This document shows, one piece after another, positions 26,457-33,933 of a stretch of 64,000 bases of DNA. Origin of the DNA: Synechococcus sp. CC9311 (GTDB taxonomy: Bacteria > Cyanobacteriota > Cyanobacteriia > PCC-6307 > Cyanobiaceae); assembly GCF_000014585.1 (NCBI RefSeq), contig NC_008319.1, positions 2,108,001-2,172,000 on the forward strand, in the 5' to 3' direction. The notes under the pieces are model-generated. The model saw only the letters and a list, made by a program, of their open reading frames with translations, did not search any database and was not told where the DNA came from. Numbering within the stretch: position 1 is the stretch's first letter; each line of letters opens with the position of its first letter. A program made the translations under genes and the position numbers.

Positions 26457-27077
26457 CTAATAGTTGCAGTCGGGCGACGGAGTTATTCCTTGTTTACTGA
26501 TATCCAATGCAGCTTTACCGTTTTTGAAAGTGATGGCCCAAATACTATCGAAATCTTTACCACTCCATTGTGGTGGATTTTTCACCCCGAGGTCTCGAGC
26601 GATATGTTGAATCTCACTGTGATTCCAAACCAGTAGGACTGTGCCATCTTTTTTAAGTATGTGTTTAACCATACCATCATGATCTTTTGAGCCAAACTTA
26701 CTATTGATTAGCAATTTGTTCTTAATCGCAAATGGAGAAACTGTCTGAAACATTCTTGCGTGACTTGTATATTTGTCGCGACCCAAGGCAGGAACGAACG
26801 CATGGTCAATTTTTGGAAATCTCTTGTCAAGCACTGCCGGGAGTTGCAGGGCGCGATTCAGCCCCTTGCATGACAGGTTGTGGTTACTTGATGCTCTCTC
26901 TCCGTGCCGAATAATCACCACAATTAAACTATTATCAGGAGTGGCCTTACCAACACTTTGAAATGAAATAGCCGATACAGAGATACCAGCGACAATAAAC
27001 AGTAGAGATTGAATCCTCTTCTTCTGGAACTTTTCAGCAAATAGCATCTCACCCACAACTGGCCAAATTCTGTGCAT
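26457..27077 (-). CDS. exported histidine phosphatase family protein
   Basis: The product has an N-terminal hydrophobic segment (residues ~22-38, LLFIVAGISVSAISF) that anchors or exports it. A histidine phosphatase fold follows, with the catalytic R-H-G-E motif near residue 57 and a second His in NHSEIQHIARDLG. Members transfer phosphate through a phosphohistidine; the substrate is not readable from sequence. The second ATG (27047) may be the true start because the first ten residues precede the basic n-region. Confidence 0.7.
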   Translation of the reverse strand: MHRIWPVVGEMLFAEKFQKKRIQSLLFIVAGISVSAISFQSVGKATPDNSLIVVIIRHGERASSNHNLSCKGLNRALQLPAVLDKRFPKIDHAFVPALGRDKYTSHARMFQTVSPFAIKNKLLINSKFGSKDHDGMVKHILKKDGTVLLVWNHSEIQHIARDLGVKNPPQWSGKDFDSIWAITFKNGKAALDISKQGITPSPDCNY

Positions 27078-27286
27078 ATATGATGAAAGCAGTATAAGAG
27101 TATCTTAACAACATTTTCTTCGATGACGTTATGCCTGAAAATGACGTACACAAAGCTCACAGCCAAGAGCGGTTAAGGCCTAGCCCGGCAAAACGAAAAA
27201 GCCTTGGACTCCAAAGAAAATCGCTGCAAATTAGCAAAAAGCCACAGATGCTGCTAATCAATAGGGAGACATAACTAATTTATTTC

Positions 27287-28036
27287 ATGAGTATTTTGGC
27301 GATGATTTCACTATTGGCAGGTGGAGCTATTGCTGGAGCACTGAACACACTTGCTAGCAGTGGATCAGCGATTACTCTGCCCCTTTTAATTTTATTAGGC
27401 ATTCCACCTGGAATCGCTAATGGCACTAACAGGTTATCAGTTTTGTTAGGATCATTTTCAGCTGTGATAAGTTTTCAGCAGACTGGATCTATCCCTTGGA
27501 AGAAGACACTTAGGCTATCAATACCTCTTGCAGCAGGAGCAATTCTCGGAGCTGGCATTGCCACTCAGCTAAATGACAACAACATTCAAATGATAATCAA
27601 TATTGCGATAGGGCTTGCATTGGCTGTACTTGTAATTGGCTCTAAACGTTTTATTAGCGAAAAAAGTACAAATCAAGAGCCTGAAAGTCTTTACATAGCT
27701 CCTGCTTTGGCTTTGGTTGGATTTTGGACCGGCTTTATAGTTCTAGATTCTGCAACATACATGATACTTGCCTTGGTAATGCTTGGGTCCATGGATGTAA
27801 CTCAGGCCAATCCAATCAAGGCCGTATTCCTATTAATAGCCTGTGTGCTATCTATACCAATCTTTTTTTTGCAGGGGCAAATTGCATGGACTCCTGGCAT
27901 CATTCTGGCCATCGGGAGTTCTGCTGGCTCATGGTGGGCAGCCAGAATTGCCATTCAGCCATGGATTAAGCGATGGGTGTACTCGCTCTTAGTCGGAATA
28001 GTAATCCTTGAATTAACTATAATGCTTGCATTGTAA
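27287..28036 (+). CDS. TauE/SafE family membrane transporter
   Basis: The 249-residue integral membrane protein has about eight hydrophobic segments in two halves. Each half has the N-[RT]-x-[SG]-V type repeat of the TauE/SafE (DUF81) family (IANGTNRLSVLLGSFSA in the first half, QANPIKAVFLLIACVL in the second). The family exports sulfite, sulfoacetate and related organosulfur anions across the plasma membrane. No sulfonate-metabolism gene is adjacent, so the substrate is unknown. Confidence 0.8.
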   Translation: MSILAMISLLAGGAIAGALNTLASSGSAITLPLLILLGIPPGIANGTNRLSVLLGSFSAVISFQQTGSIPWKKTLRLSIPLAAGAILGAGIATQLNDNNIQMIINIAIGLALAVLVIGSKRFISEKSTNQEPESLYIAPALALVGFWTGFIVLDSATYMILALVMLGSMDVTQANPIKAVFLLIACVLSIPIFFLQGQIAWTPGIILAIGSSAGSWWAARIAIQPWIKRWVYSLLVGIVILELTIMLAL

Positions 28037-28442
28037 TCAATAGGTTTGTTCTGTGACTAAGCACTATTCAGCCAACCGAAAAGTTTTAAGACTTTGAAAG
28101 CACTCATGGGCTTTTTAGAACATTACTTCTCAAAGTAGAAAGGAAGTTCAAGCAGAGCTTTGGCAGATCGGGATCGTTGAGCTTGCGCTCTTAGAGAAGT
28201 AGCTTCGGGAAGACCTAATGGTGGTTGGAGACGTAGTTAACTCCGCAAACAGCTATGGAGGCTCACTCGTAGCGGCTAATCCATCAATTTGTCTTTCTCT
28301 ACTTCAACCAACAAGGAAGCCACCCATTCCGACTCGACCTCTGTACCTACATCTCTTCCAAGCTCTTCAACAGAGAGTGCAAGCCAACACTTGTAGCCAT
28401 GAGAGCATTAGCCCTCAGTGGCATCATAAAAAGACAACATAC
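28037..28442. other. gene-poor stretch
   Basis: A plus-strand frame of 89 codons (28218-28487) overlaps the next minus-strand gene and has unprotein-like composition. I see nothing else. Confidence 0.35.
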
Positions 28443-28901
28443 TCATCTAGGTACTGGCTTATTAAGGACATAGAACTCACGATTTAAATGCAACAAACCG
28501 CCACTCTTATTGGTACATGTAAGTCCAATCTTTTCGGAAATGCAGGTAATTTTCCCATCTTCAGGACGAAGTTCAAAGGTAAGCTTACTTCCATATTGCA
28601 AAACAGTACCTGCACTATCAACCAAAGTATCTGAACTCCCTATGGCTTCTGCAGGGCCATTGCCTGGGATCATAAACCTATTCCCATGAGAACCATCATG
28701 ATCTCCTTGAATCCAATTCTTCCAGGCATGATTGGCAACATCGCATTCGACAGACAGGGGGATGTTGCTCGAAAGGTCATACCTTCTAACACACCAAATA
28801 TTTTTAGATGGCATAGTGAAAAATTCATACTCATCATCCGCAAAAGCAGGCATGGCAGAAATACATATTGAAGCTGTAGCAAGTGCTGTGAATAGTTTCA
28901 T
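28443..28901 (-). CDS. exported DUF6636-like protein
   Basis: The 152-residue product has a signal peptide (residues ~1-21, ending PAFA). The mature domain has an F-x-x-P-S-x-N-I-W-C motif near residue 29, V-E-C-D-V, and later G-L-T-C-T-N-K-S-G-G followed by L-N-R-E-F-Y. This is the four-cysteine pattern I associate with DUF6636 and similar secreted bacterial proteins. The function is unknown. It is monocistronic. Confidence 0.65.
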   Translation of the reverse strand: MKLFTALATASICISAMPAFADDEYEFFTMPSKNIWCVRRYDLSSNIPLSVECDVANHAWKNWIQGDHDGSHGNRFMIPGNGPAEAIGSSDTLVDSAGTVLQYGSKLTFELRPEDGKITCISEKIGLTCTNKSGGLLHLNREFYVLNKPVPR

Positions 28902-29190
28902 TGGATAGATTATGTCTTGGCAAGATTGCTATCTGCCATTAATTCATCAAAAAAAATTAGTGTCAAATGCTTTTAAGTGCATCCACCTTCTCCGTGCCTA
29001 AGTCCTGCTTCATGCAGTACTAAATAACATAAAAAACGATCTTACAACCAACCTCATAACATTCATCATCAAAGCCTACAAAACAATGAATCGTAGCCCG
29101 AGAGTCCTGTCCCATTCACGACGGCCTCTTCGCGTACGTGCTCACGCGATCTACTGCGTTGTCCTGTAGCGATTTAAAATTGATATGAGA

Positions 29191-29214
29191 ACACACTCTC
29201 TGAAAAGAGTGTGT
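29191..29214 (-). terminator. hairpin downstream of the 66-aa gene
   Basis: ACACACTCT and AGAGTGTGT form a perfect 9-bp stem with a six-base loop, 10 bases beyond the stop codon at 29224 on the minus strand. The following bases are only moderately U-rich. Confidence 0.5.
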
Positions 29215-29223
29215 CCTATTGAT

Positions 29224-29424
29224 TCAGTGGCTTGAGCTGAGGGACAAAGCAGCATTCATCCGCTTTTCTTCTCTTGAAAGGAAATCAGCCCACATACCAA
29301 CTAAGAAGCTCAGGGTATTCAGTGCGCGAACCTGCTCCTTTGAACCAGGACTCGTGTATTTGAAATCCATGAACATCTGATCAGAGATGCGAAGCTGCTC
29401 CTTGCATCGGCTGTCGATTGACAT
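29224..29424 (-). CDS. 66-aa protein downstream of an hli gene
   Basis: The product is soluble and helical (SIDSRCKEQLRISDQMFMDF, then RALNTLSFLVGMWADFLSREE). It follows the high-light-inducible gene by ten bases on the same strand, so the two are probably one transcript, and a hairpin closes the unit. The family is not recognised. A role linked to light stress is only inferred from the neighbour. Confidence 0.6.
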   Translation of the reverse strand: MSIDSRCKEQLRISDQMFMDFKYTSPGSKEQVRALNTLSFLVGMWADFLSREEKRMNAALSLSSSH

Positions 29425-29434
29425 CTTTCAGCCC

Positions 29435-29632
29435 TCAGCTGGCACCAAATATTCCGAAAGTGATCTGGCTCACGATTCCATGGCCAGTGATGGCTTCTGT
29501 GAGAACCCCGATAACAAAGCCGAGCATCGCAGCACGTCCATTCAGAAGCTCCGCTTTTAGAAAGCGCTCAGAACGGATTTGTGCAGCAGCGGCTTCCTGA
29601 AACCAACTGTCGGTTGAGGTCGAAGACGTCAT
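29435..29632 (-). CDS. hli: high-light-inducible protein
   Basis: The 65-residue protein has the one-helix chlorophyll-binding signature E-L-L-N-G-R-A-A-M-L-G-F-V-I-G at residues ~28-42, including the Glu and Asn-Gly-Arg of the LHC-type helix. Hli proteins sit in the thylakoid membrane, bind chlorophyll and carotenoid, and protect photosystem assembly during high light. The polar N-terminal 25 residues are typical. It is followed by a 66-aa gene in the same direction. Confidence 0.88.
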   Translation of the reverse strand: MTSSTSTDSWFQEAAAAQIRSERFLKAELLNGRAAMLGFVIGVLTEAITGHGIVSQITFGIFGAS

Positions 29633-29693
29633 CTTGATTGAATCGAATGACGAAATGTTACACCCTTTGTAACGAGATGTAAAGCATCCTCTT

Positions 29694-29912
29694 CCTTGGT
29701 GGGCTTCTCAGCTATCAAGCCACAGCAAAGGAAGGCCTTGGCACTCTGATGTTGTAGCTGCGGCCATCGATTGCAGTAAGGAGAACGACCAAAGTATTGC
29801 CAATGTCATGAGGGCGCTTGGTTTTGCCCACGAGCGCAAGGCCGTCAACGGAGATCGTCAGCGTGGATGGTGGCGTTCCGGCCAGCCTGCCCAGCCGAAA
29901 CTCCCGTCCTGA
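29694..29912 (+). pseudogene. C-terminal remnant, VapE/primase-like
   Basis: A frame without a start codon ends at TGA 29912 and reads DVVAAAIDCSKENDQSIANV, then MRALGFAHERKAVNGDRQRGWWR. This resembles the C-terminal winged-helix part of virulence-associated E (D5/primase-like) proteins found on phages and islands. Only the tail remains. It abuts a 57-bp repeat copy on its 3' side. Confidence 0.4.
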
Positions 29913-29967
29913 TTCTGTGGAAGTGGTGCCACCCCACTACTTCCATATAACTTTCTCTAAATCGGGT
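29911..29967 (+). repeat. 57-bp imperfect direct repeat, copy A
   Basis: This copy matches 30360-30416 at 46 of 57 positions without gaps. It contains a 10-bp hairpin (GGAAGTGGTG with CACTACTTCC, one G-U). The second copy keeps most pairs, with compensating change at one position. Confidence 0.75.
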
Positions 29968-30044
29968 GGGCAGTAAAGCAGTTATTACAAACCTTGCTAA
30001 CAGTAAAAATGGATACAGAATGAGATGTGTTCGCCAAGCTTGCA

Positions 30045-30347
30045 ATGCTTGATTTTTATCCTCAGTTCTGGACGAAAGCCTTTGATTTCGAAGGGCGTAC
30101 AAAGCGAATTGATTTTTGGAAGATACTGCTTGTAAACATAGTTCTTGGGTTTGTTACTGCGAAATTCGTTGAGCCTCTCTATTACCTATTTGTGATTGCT
30201 TCAATCTGCCCAGGCATAGCAATGAATGTTCGCCGTATTCGTGACACTGGTCGTCAATGGCAATGGATTTTTATAGGATTTATTCCAATTATTGGAGCCC
30301 TTTGGCTTCTTTGGATTGAATGTCAGCCATCTTCTGTTCCAGAATAA
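30045..30347 (+). CDS. DUF805 family membrane protein
   Basis: The product (101 residues from ATG 30045) has the DUF805 pattern: an N-terminal aromatic segment with F-E-G-R-T-K-R-I-D-F-W, membrane helices, and the conserved R-R-I-R-D-T-G-R-Q-W motif before the last helix. The family is widespread in bacteria and phages and its function is unknown. An upstream GTG start at 30027 is possible. The gene lies between two copies of a 57-bp repeat. Confidence 0.75.
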   Translation: MLDFYPQFWTKAFDFEGRTKRIDFWKILLVNIVLGFVTAKFVEPLYYLFVIASICPGIAMNVRRIRDTGRQWQWIFIGFIPIIGALWLLWIECQPSSVPE

Positions 30348-30359
30348 TTTTTTATATCT

Positions 30360-30416
30360 GATTCGCTGGAGGTAGCGCCAATCCACTACTTCCACACAAC
30401 TTTTTCTAAATCTGGT
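30360..30416 (+). repeat. 57-bp imperfect direct repeat, copy B
   Basis: This copy starts 13 bases after the DUF805 stop codon and corresponds to 29911-29967. The hairpin GGAGGTAGCG with CACTACTTCC keeps nine of ten pairs. Confidence 0.75.
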
Positions 30417-30447
30417 AGACAGGCTTTGAAGTAAAACAATCGTTTTA

Positions 30448-31203
30448 TTATGTCCATATAGCAACAACTGCCATAACGACAAATCCAGCAACAGCTCCAA
30501 CAAATTCCCTCTGATTACAGCAACGAACAATCATTGGACTGGTTGCCAAACCATGCAATGTTCCAAAAAATAAAAATGTTCCAGCTGCTACAGCACTAAT
30601 CGAGGCTTCAACTAATGGATGCGTTTCTGATGCACCGCTGACTGACTGGCCGAGCAAGACACCAAGTGGAAACATTGCAACAAATATCAAAAACAAGTAC
30701 ATGGCAGATGATGTAGAAAATTTGGATCTACTTAGCTCAAGACCTAAGGCAAAACTTGCAGAGCCTTAATGAGCAAGAACTGCAATAAAAATTACAATTG
30801 TCAATGTGACTGATGTTGAAATTCCGAAAGCAGCCCCCATCAACAACGAGTGAATAGAAAGCATTAGTACAGCTGAAAAAGCTACAAGCTTTTTGTTACC
30901 TGCTGGGTTTTCACTTCTCTGATTAGCTAGATGTTCGATCCAAAGTAGTAGTAACATCACCGCCCCACAGGTCACCATCGCGAAGGGATAGTTGACGTTT
31001 GCAGCATCAAAAGCACTTTGAGCATCTCCAAGCATATGGATAAGTCCAGCTCCAAGAAAAATCCCAGCAGCGAAAGCTTCTCCAAAACCAAGGGCTGCTT
31101 TGTGAAGATCGGAAGGTTTAGTTCGTAGAGCAGGTCTTCCAGTCGCAAGAGAAACAAGGACGACAATTCCCACCAATCCCGCTTTTAAGGCAATACTTGG
31201 CAT
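30448..31203 (-). pseudogene. ZIP family metal transporter interrupted by a stop codon
   Basis: Two in-frame segments form one ZIP-family transporter. The first part (31203 to 30766) holds the first helices, a G-A-G-L-I-H-M-L-G-D motif and HSLLMGAAFGIS, and stops at TAA after VLAH. The second part (ending 30448) resumes in the same frame with GSASFALGLEL and three more helices. In ZIP proteins the metal-site motif reads H-K-x-x-x-x-F-A-L-G, so the TAA stands where Lys is expected (AAG to TAA). ZIP proteins import Zn2+ or other divalent metals. The start at 31203 is chosen because the upstream ATG lies inside a FUR-type operator. Confidence 0.75.
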
Positions 31204-31211
31204 TTGAATTA

Positions 31212-31226
31212 TGAGAACGATTCTCA
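31212..31226. promoter_or_regulatory. FUR-family (Zur/Fur) box upstream of the ZIP gene
   Basis: TGAGAACGATTCTCA is a 7-1-7 inverted repeat that fits the FUR-family consensus TGAtAATnATTaTCA at most positions. It lies 9-23 bases before the ZIP start codon. Given a ZIP gene, regulation by Zur is the most likely reading; Fur cannot be excluded. Confidence 0.65.
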
Positions 31227-31297
31227 TTATTGCAAATAACTCCCCGCGTCCCTTATGCAGCCAGGCAGTACAGCTGTACCGCTATTCAGTAGGTATT

Positions 31298-31319
31298 AAA
31301 AAACCCTCACTTAGCGGGG
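31298..31319 (-). terminator. terminator after a tRNA-like RNA segment
   Basis: On the minus strand CCC-CGC pairs with GTG-A-GGG (one bulged A) and is followed by six U residues. It lies 20 bases beyond a CCA-like end at 31339. Confidence 0.55.
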
Positions 31320-31338
31320 CTTACTGGATTGCGAAGTG

Positions 31339-31424
31339 GAGAGGGACGGATCGAACCGATGGTTTTCTTACAGACACGCAGGTTCTAGCCCCGAAGGGCA
31401 GAGCTGATGGCTACCTCTGGCATC
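31339..31424 (-). ncRNA. tRNA-like remnant or structured RNA
   Basis: The minus strand here ends CGGTTCGATCCGTCCCTCTCCA, shortened here to its key parts: a GGTTCGATCC T-loop-like segment and a TCTCCA end. Upstream are CAGAGGTAGCC, a UUCG-capped GCCC/GGGC hairpin, and CTGTAAG that resembles a tRNA-Tyr anticodon loop. The T-stem and acceptor stem do not pair properly, so a functional tRNA is doubtful. A terminator follows. It may be a degenerate tRNA, perhaps an old integration site. Confidence 0.3.
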
Positions 31425-31469
31425 CATTGTCTGGATGTGCAAGTATCTGAACAGTTGAACCTAAATTGC

Positions 31470-31625
31470 ATGGCTAAAAACCCCTTAACGTCAATTATTG
31501 GCGCAGATCGTGATGCTTATTTCTGGATCAAAAAGAAGCTTGGTCTTAGCGAGTACCAGATGGGAGCCCTTGTCTGGTTTTCGGCATTGATCATAGGAAT
31601 CCTGCTTGGAATTTGGATCGGCTGA
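31470..31625 (+). CDS. 51-aa single-helix membrane protein, paralogue of 23444
   Basis: The product (MAKNPLTSIIGADRDAYFWI...) shares the core ADRDAY[FY]WI-x-x-KLGL-x-x-YQM with the gene at 23444 and ends in a membrane helix (ALIIGILLGIWIG). ATG 31470 is chosen by alignment with that paralogue. No good ribosome binding site is visible. The function is unknown. Confidence 0.65.
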   Translation: MAKNPLTSIIGADRDAYFWIKKKLGLSEYQMGALVWFSALIIGILLGIWIG

Positions 31626-32346
31626 ATAAATATCGTGTCAGCGGCTGAAGATCAAGAATGCTTATCATCATTTTCGACTCAGCTAAAAAAAGTCCATCCC
31701 ACACCTTCTGCAATTTCCACTCAACACTCACCGTTGAGCTTCTCCTTGTGTCGGGAGTGGTTAGGATGTTGCTATCAAATCAAAGCAGTTTGGCGAAATT
31801 GCCTATTGGGCTGAGACCCATAACGCTAGAAGACTAATCAAGACATAAAGAAAGAAGGCGACTAAGCCTTCTTTGGGGGGCGTGAAGAGCCAACCTTGTG
31901 AGAAGGTAGCTGAGCAAATGTTGAGGAAATTCCGCAGAACAGTCAATCGACTGAAACTAAGGGACTTGCTCAGCCGGATTTCTGCGGAACTTGAAATTGG
32001 GATAGTTGCTTGTTGCATTGATATCTTTGGAGGGGGTTTTCTTTATGGTGATCTGCGAGATTTGCCAAACAATCTTTTAACTTTGTTCGCTGTGGTGATA
32101 ATCGACTCCCACAATTCATTAGCATTTGCAATGTTTGGGCCGTGACATTATTCTGCAAAATACAACTTCATTCAAGCATTGCATGTTTCAGATATTTTAG
32201 AAATAAAATTTAATCATCTACGAATTAGCCTACTAGATTATTCCAGCTAGTTCAACAGGCTTATTGAGGCTATTGAGCGTTTTAAGGGTTAGAAATGATT
32301 TTTTGATGCAAATTTCATGTAAGCTGATAGAAATTGCTCTAGTTGT
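31626..32346. other. gene-poor stretch with one hairpin
   Basis: An AAGAAGGC/GCCTTCTT stem near 31852-31874 could terminate a minus-strand transcript (U-rich tail TTTCTTTA). On that strand a 62-codon frame (31970-32158) and an overlapping frame without a start (ANELWESIITTANKVKRLFG) compete, so no gene can be fixed. Confidence 0.3.
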
Positions 32347-32706
32347 GTGAAATCTCTGCCTTCTCTTGCTCTCATCACTTCTACTTTGGTAGTTTGCTCT
32401 GCAGGAGCATTGCATGCACAGGATTCAAAGAGCATGCCTGCTCAGAGAGCGCAAGATGAAAAACTCTATCGCCAAAAAGTTTTTCAAGCTGTATTTGAAA
32501 CTTGCAATCGCACAGCACCAGTAAAAAACAAAAAAGACAAGGCCATTGCCTGCCAATGTTATGCAAAAGCCTACGATAATCGATACACTATTACGGAGTT
32601 GATTGCTATTAACAAGTGGTCTGCAGAATTCAATGATAGTAATGGTATTATTGCGTTGTTGCTAAGTCCGGAAGCGGCCAAATGCAAGGTTATCGTTCGT
32701 CGATAA
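32347..32706 (+). CDS. exported protein with four cysteines
   Basis: From GTG 32347 the 119-residue product has a signal peptide (residues ~1-24, ending ALHA). A helical mature domain follows with cysteines in FETCNR, ACQCYAKAY and the C-terminal AKCKV. The spacing suggests two disulfides or a metal site. The family is unknown. The gene is AT-rich like its neighbours. Confidence 0.55.
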   Translation: MKSLPSLALITSTLVVCSAGALHAQDSKSMPAQRAQDEKLYRQKVFQAVFETCNRTAPVKNKKDKAIACQCYAKAYDNRYTITELIAINKWSAEFNDSNGIIALLLSPEAAKCKVIVRR

Positions 32707-32803
32707 ATTTCAACAGAACAAATTATTTATTCTCTAAGTACAATTGGTTGGCTACAATTTAGCTGGCGTCGAATCGAAGGTTGAGTTCGACTGTGCTCAT
32801 GAC

Positions 32804-33760
32804 TCACTGATTGTTCAGATTGGCAATCATATTTGAGACTTTTGCGTATTCTTCGGTTTTTCCATTAATGAGATATAGTTGTTCAGCTTTTTCTAGATAA
32901 CTTATTGCTGCTTTGGTCTTACCTGCTTCGGCCAGGATTGATCCGATACTTTCTAGAGTGAAAGCATTATTCTTGTCTAATGATGCTGCTTTAATTAAAT
33001 CTTTAAGGGCTTGATCCCTTTTGTTTAGCTTTGAAGCACATAGCCCTTTTTGTAGAAAGATTCCTGGGTAGGTTTGTTCTGACTTCTCTAGATTTGATAG
33101 CAGCTCATAGCAGCTTTGATAGTTTTCTTTTTTCTTTTCAAGAACAGCTAAATTATAAATCGTTGAGGGTGTTGGATTTAGTTTCAAAGACAATTGCAAG
33201 TCTTTGAATGCTGCTTGTAAATTACCTTTAGATTGGTACGCCACTGCTCTGTTTGAGTATGCAGAAGCCTGATTTGGAACTAATGTGATTGAATCTGTTA
33301 GCCATTTAATTGCCAAGTCGTAACTTTTTAGTTGGATGAAGCAAACGCCTAATACTAAATCTTTCTTGCTTTGTTCTTCCTTTTCATCGGGGGTATACTC
33401 TATCTTTTTTAGGTCTGAGATAGCTAAGGCTGGCTGTTTGACGACCAAATAGGCTTGTGCTCTTCCAAGTAAGGCTTTGTTTTTGACTTTTCGTGGAGAG
33501 TCTGTTGTGATTACTCTGCTGAATGATGAAATTGCGTCTGTATATTTTCCTGCGTTGAAGAGTGAGATACCCTCTTCAAGATCTTTGCTTTTTTTGGATT
33601 GAGCAATCAGACCATTGATGCTTTTCGGACTCTGATCGCTCTTGAGGTTTGTAGGCAGTGATTTAGAGCGTTGGTTACGTACTGCTGATTTCGTTGCAAG
33701 TGGAGACAATAAAATCAAGCTTATGCTTAAAGCTGCGATGAGTGTTCGTTTCTTTTTCAT
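32804..33760 (-). CDS. TPR repeat protein, exported or membrane-anchored
   Basis: From ATG 33760 (an upstream GTG at 33790 is less likely) the product has a basic n-region and hydrophobic leader (KKKRTLIAALSISLILLSPLA). About six tetratricopeptide repeats follow, for example EEGISLFNAGKYTDAISSF, ASAYSNRAVAYQSKGNLQAA and AFTLESIGSILAEAGKTKAA. TPR proteins mediate protein contacts. It lies next to and in the same direction as the autotransporter gene, 143 bases downstream, and might assist its export or assembly; this is inference. Confidence 0.75.
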   Translation of the reverse strand: MKKKRTLIAALSISLILLSPLATKSAVRNQRSKSLPTNLKSDQSPKSINGLIAQSKKSKDLEEGISLFNAGKYTDAISSFSRVITTDSPRKVKNKALLGRAQAYLVVKQPALAISDLKKIEYTPDEKEEQSKKDLVLGVCFIQLKSYDLAIKWLTDSITLVPNQASAYSNRAVAYQSKGNLQAAFKDLQLSLKLNPTPSTIYNLAVLEKKKENYQSCYELLSNLEKSEQTYPGIFLQKGLCASKLNKRDQALKDLIKAASLDKNNAFTLESIGSILAEAGKTKAAISYLEKAEQLYLINGKTEEYAKVSNMIANLNNQ

Positions 33761-33933
33761 TGCGTGCTGCTTCAACCTCTTTCTCGCCACTAATTTAACA
33801 TCCGCTAATATTAATTTATTTTTAAATGATCGTTCTGTCTAGTGAAAAAGCAAAAAACATGTCGAAGCATTTTTTGTCTAAAGAGAGTCATATCATCTAA
33901 AATCGTATTTTATGTCTATTAAACGAACTTATG

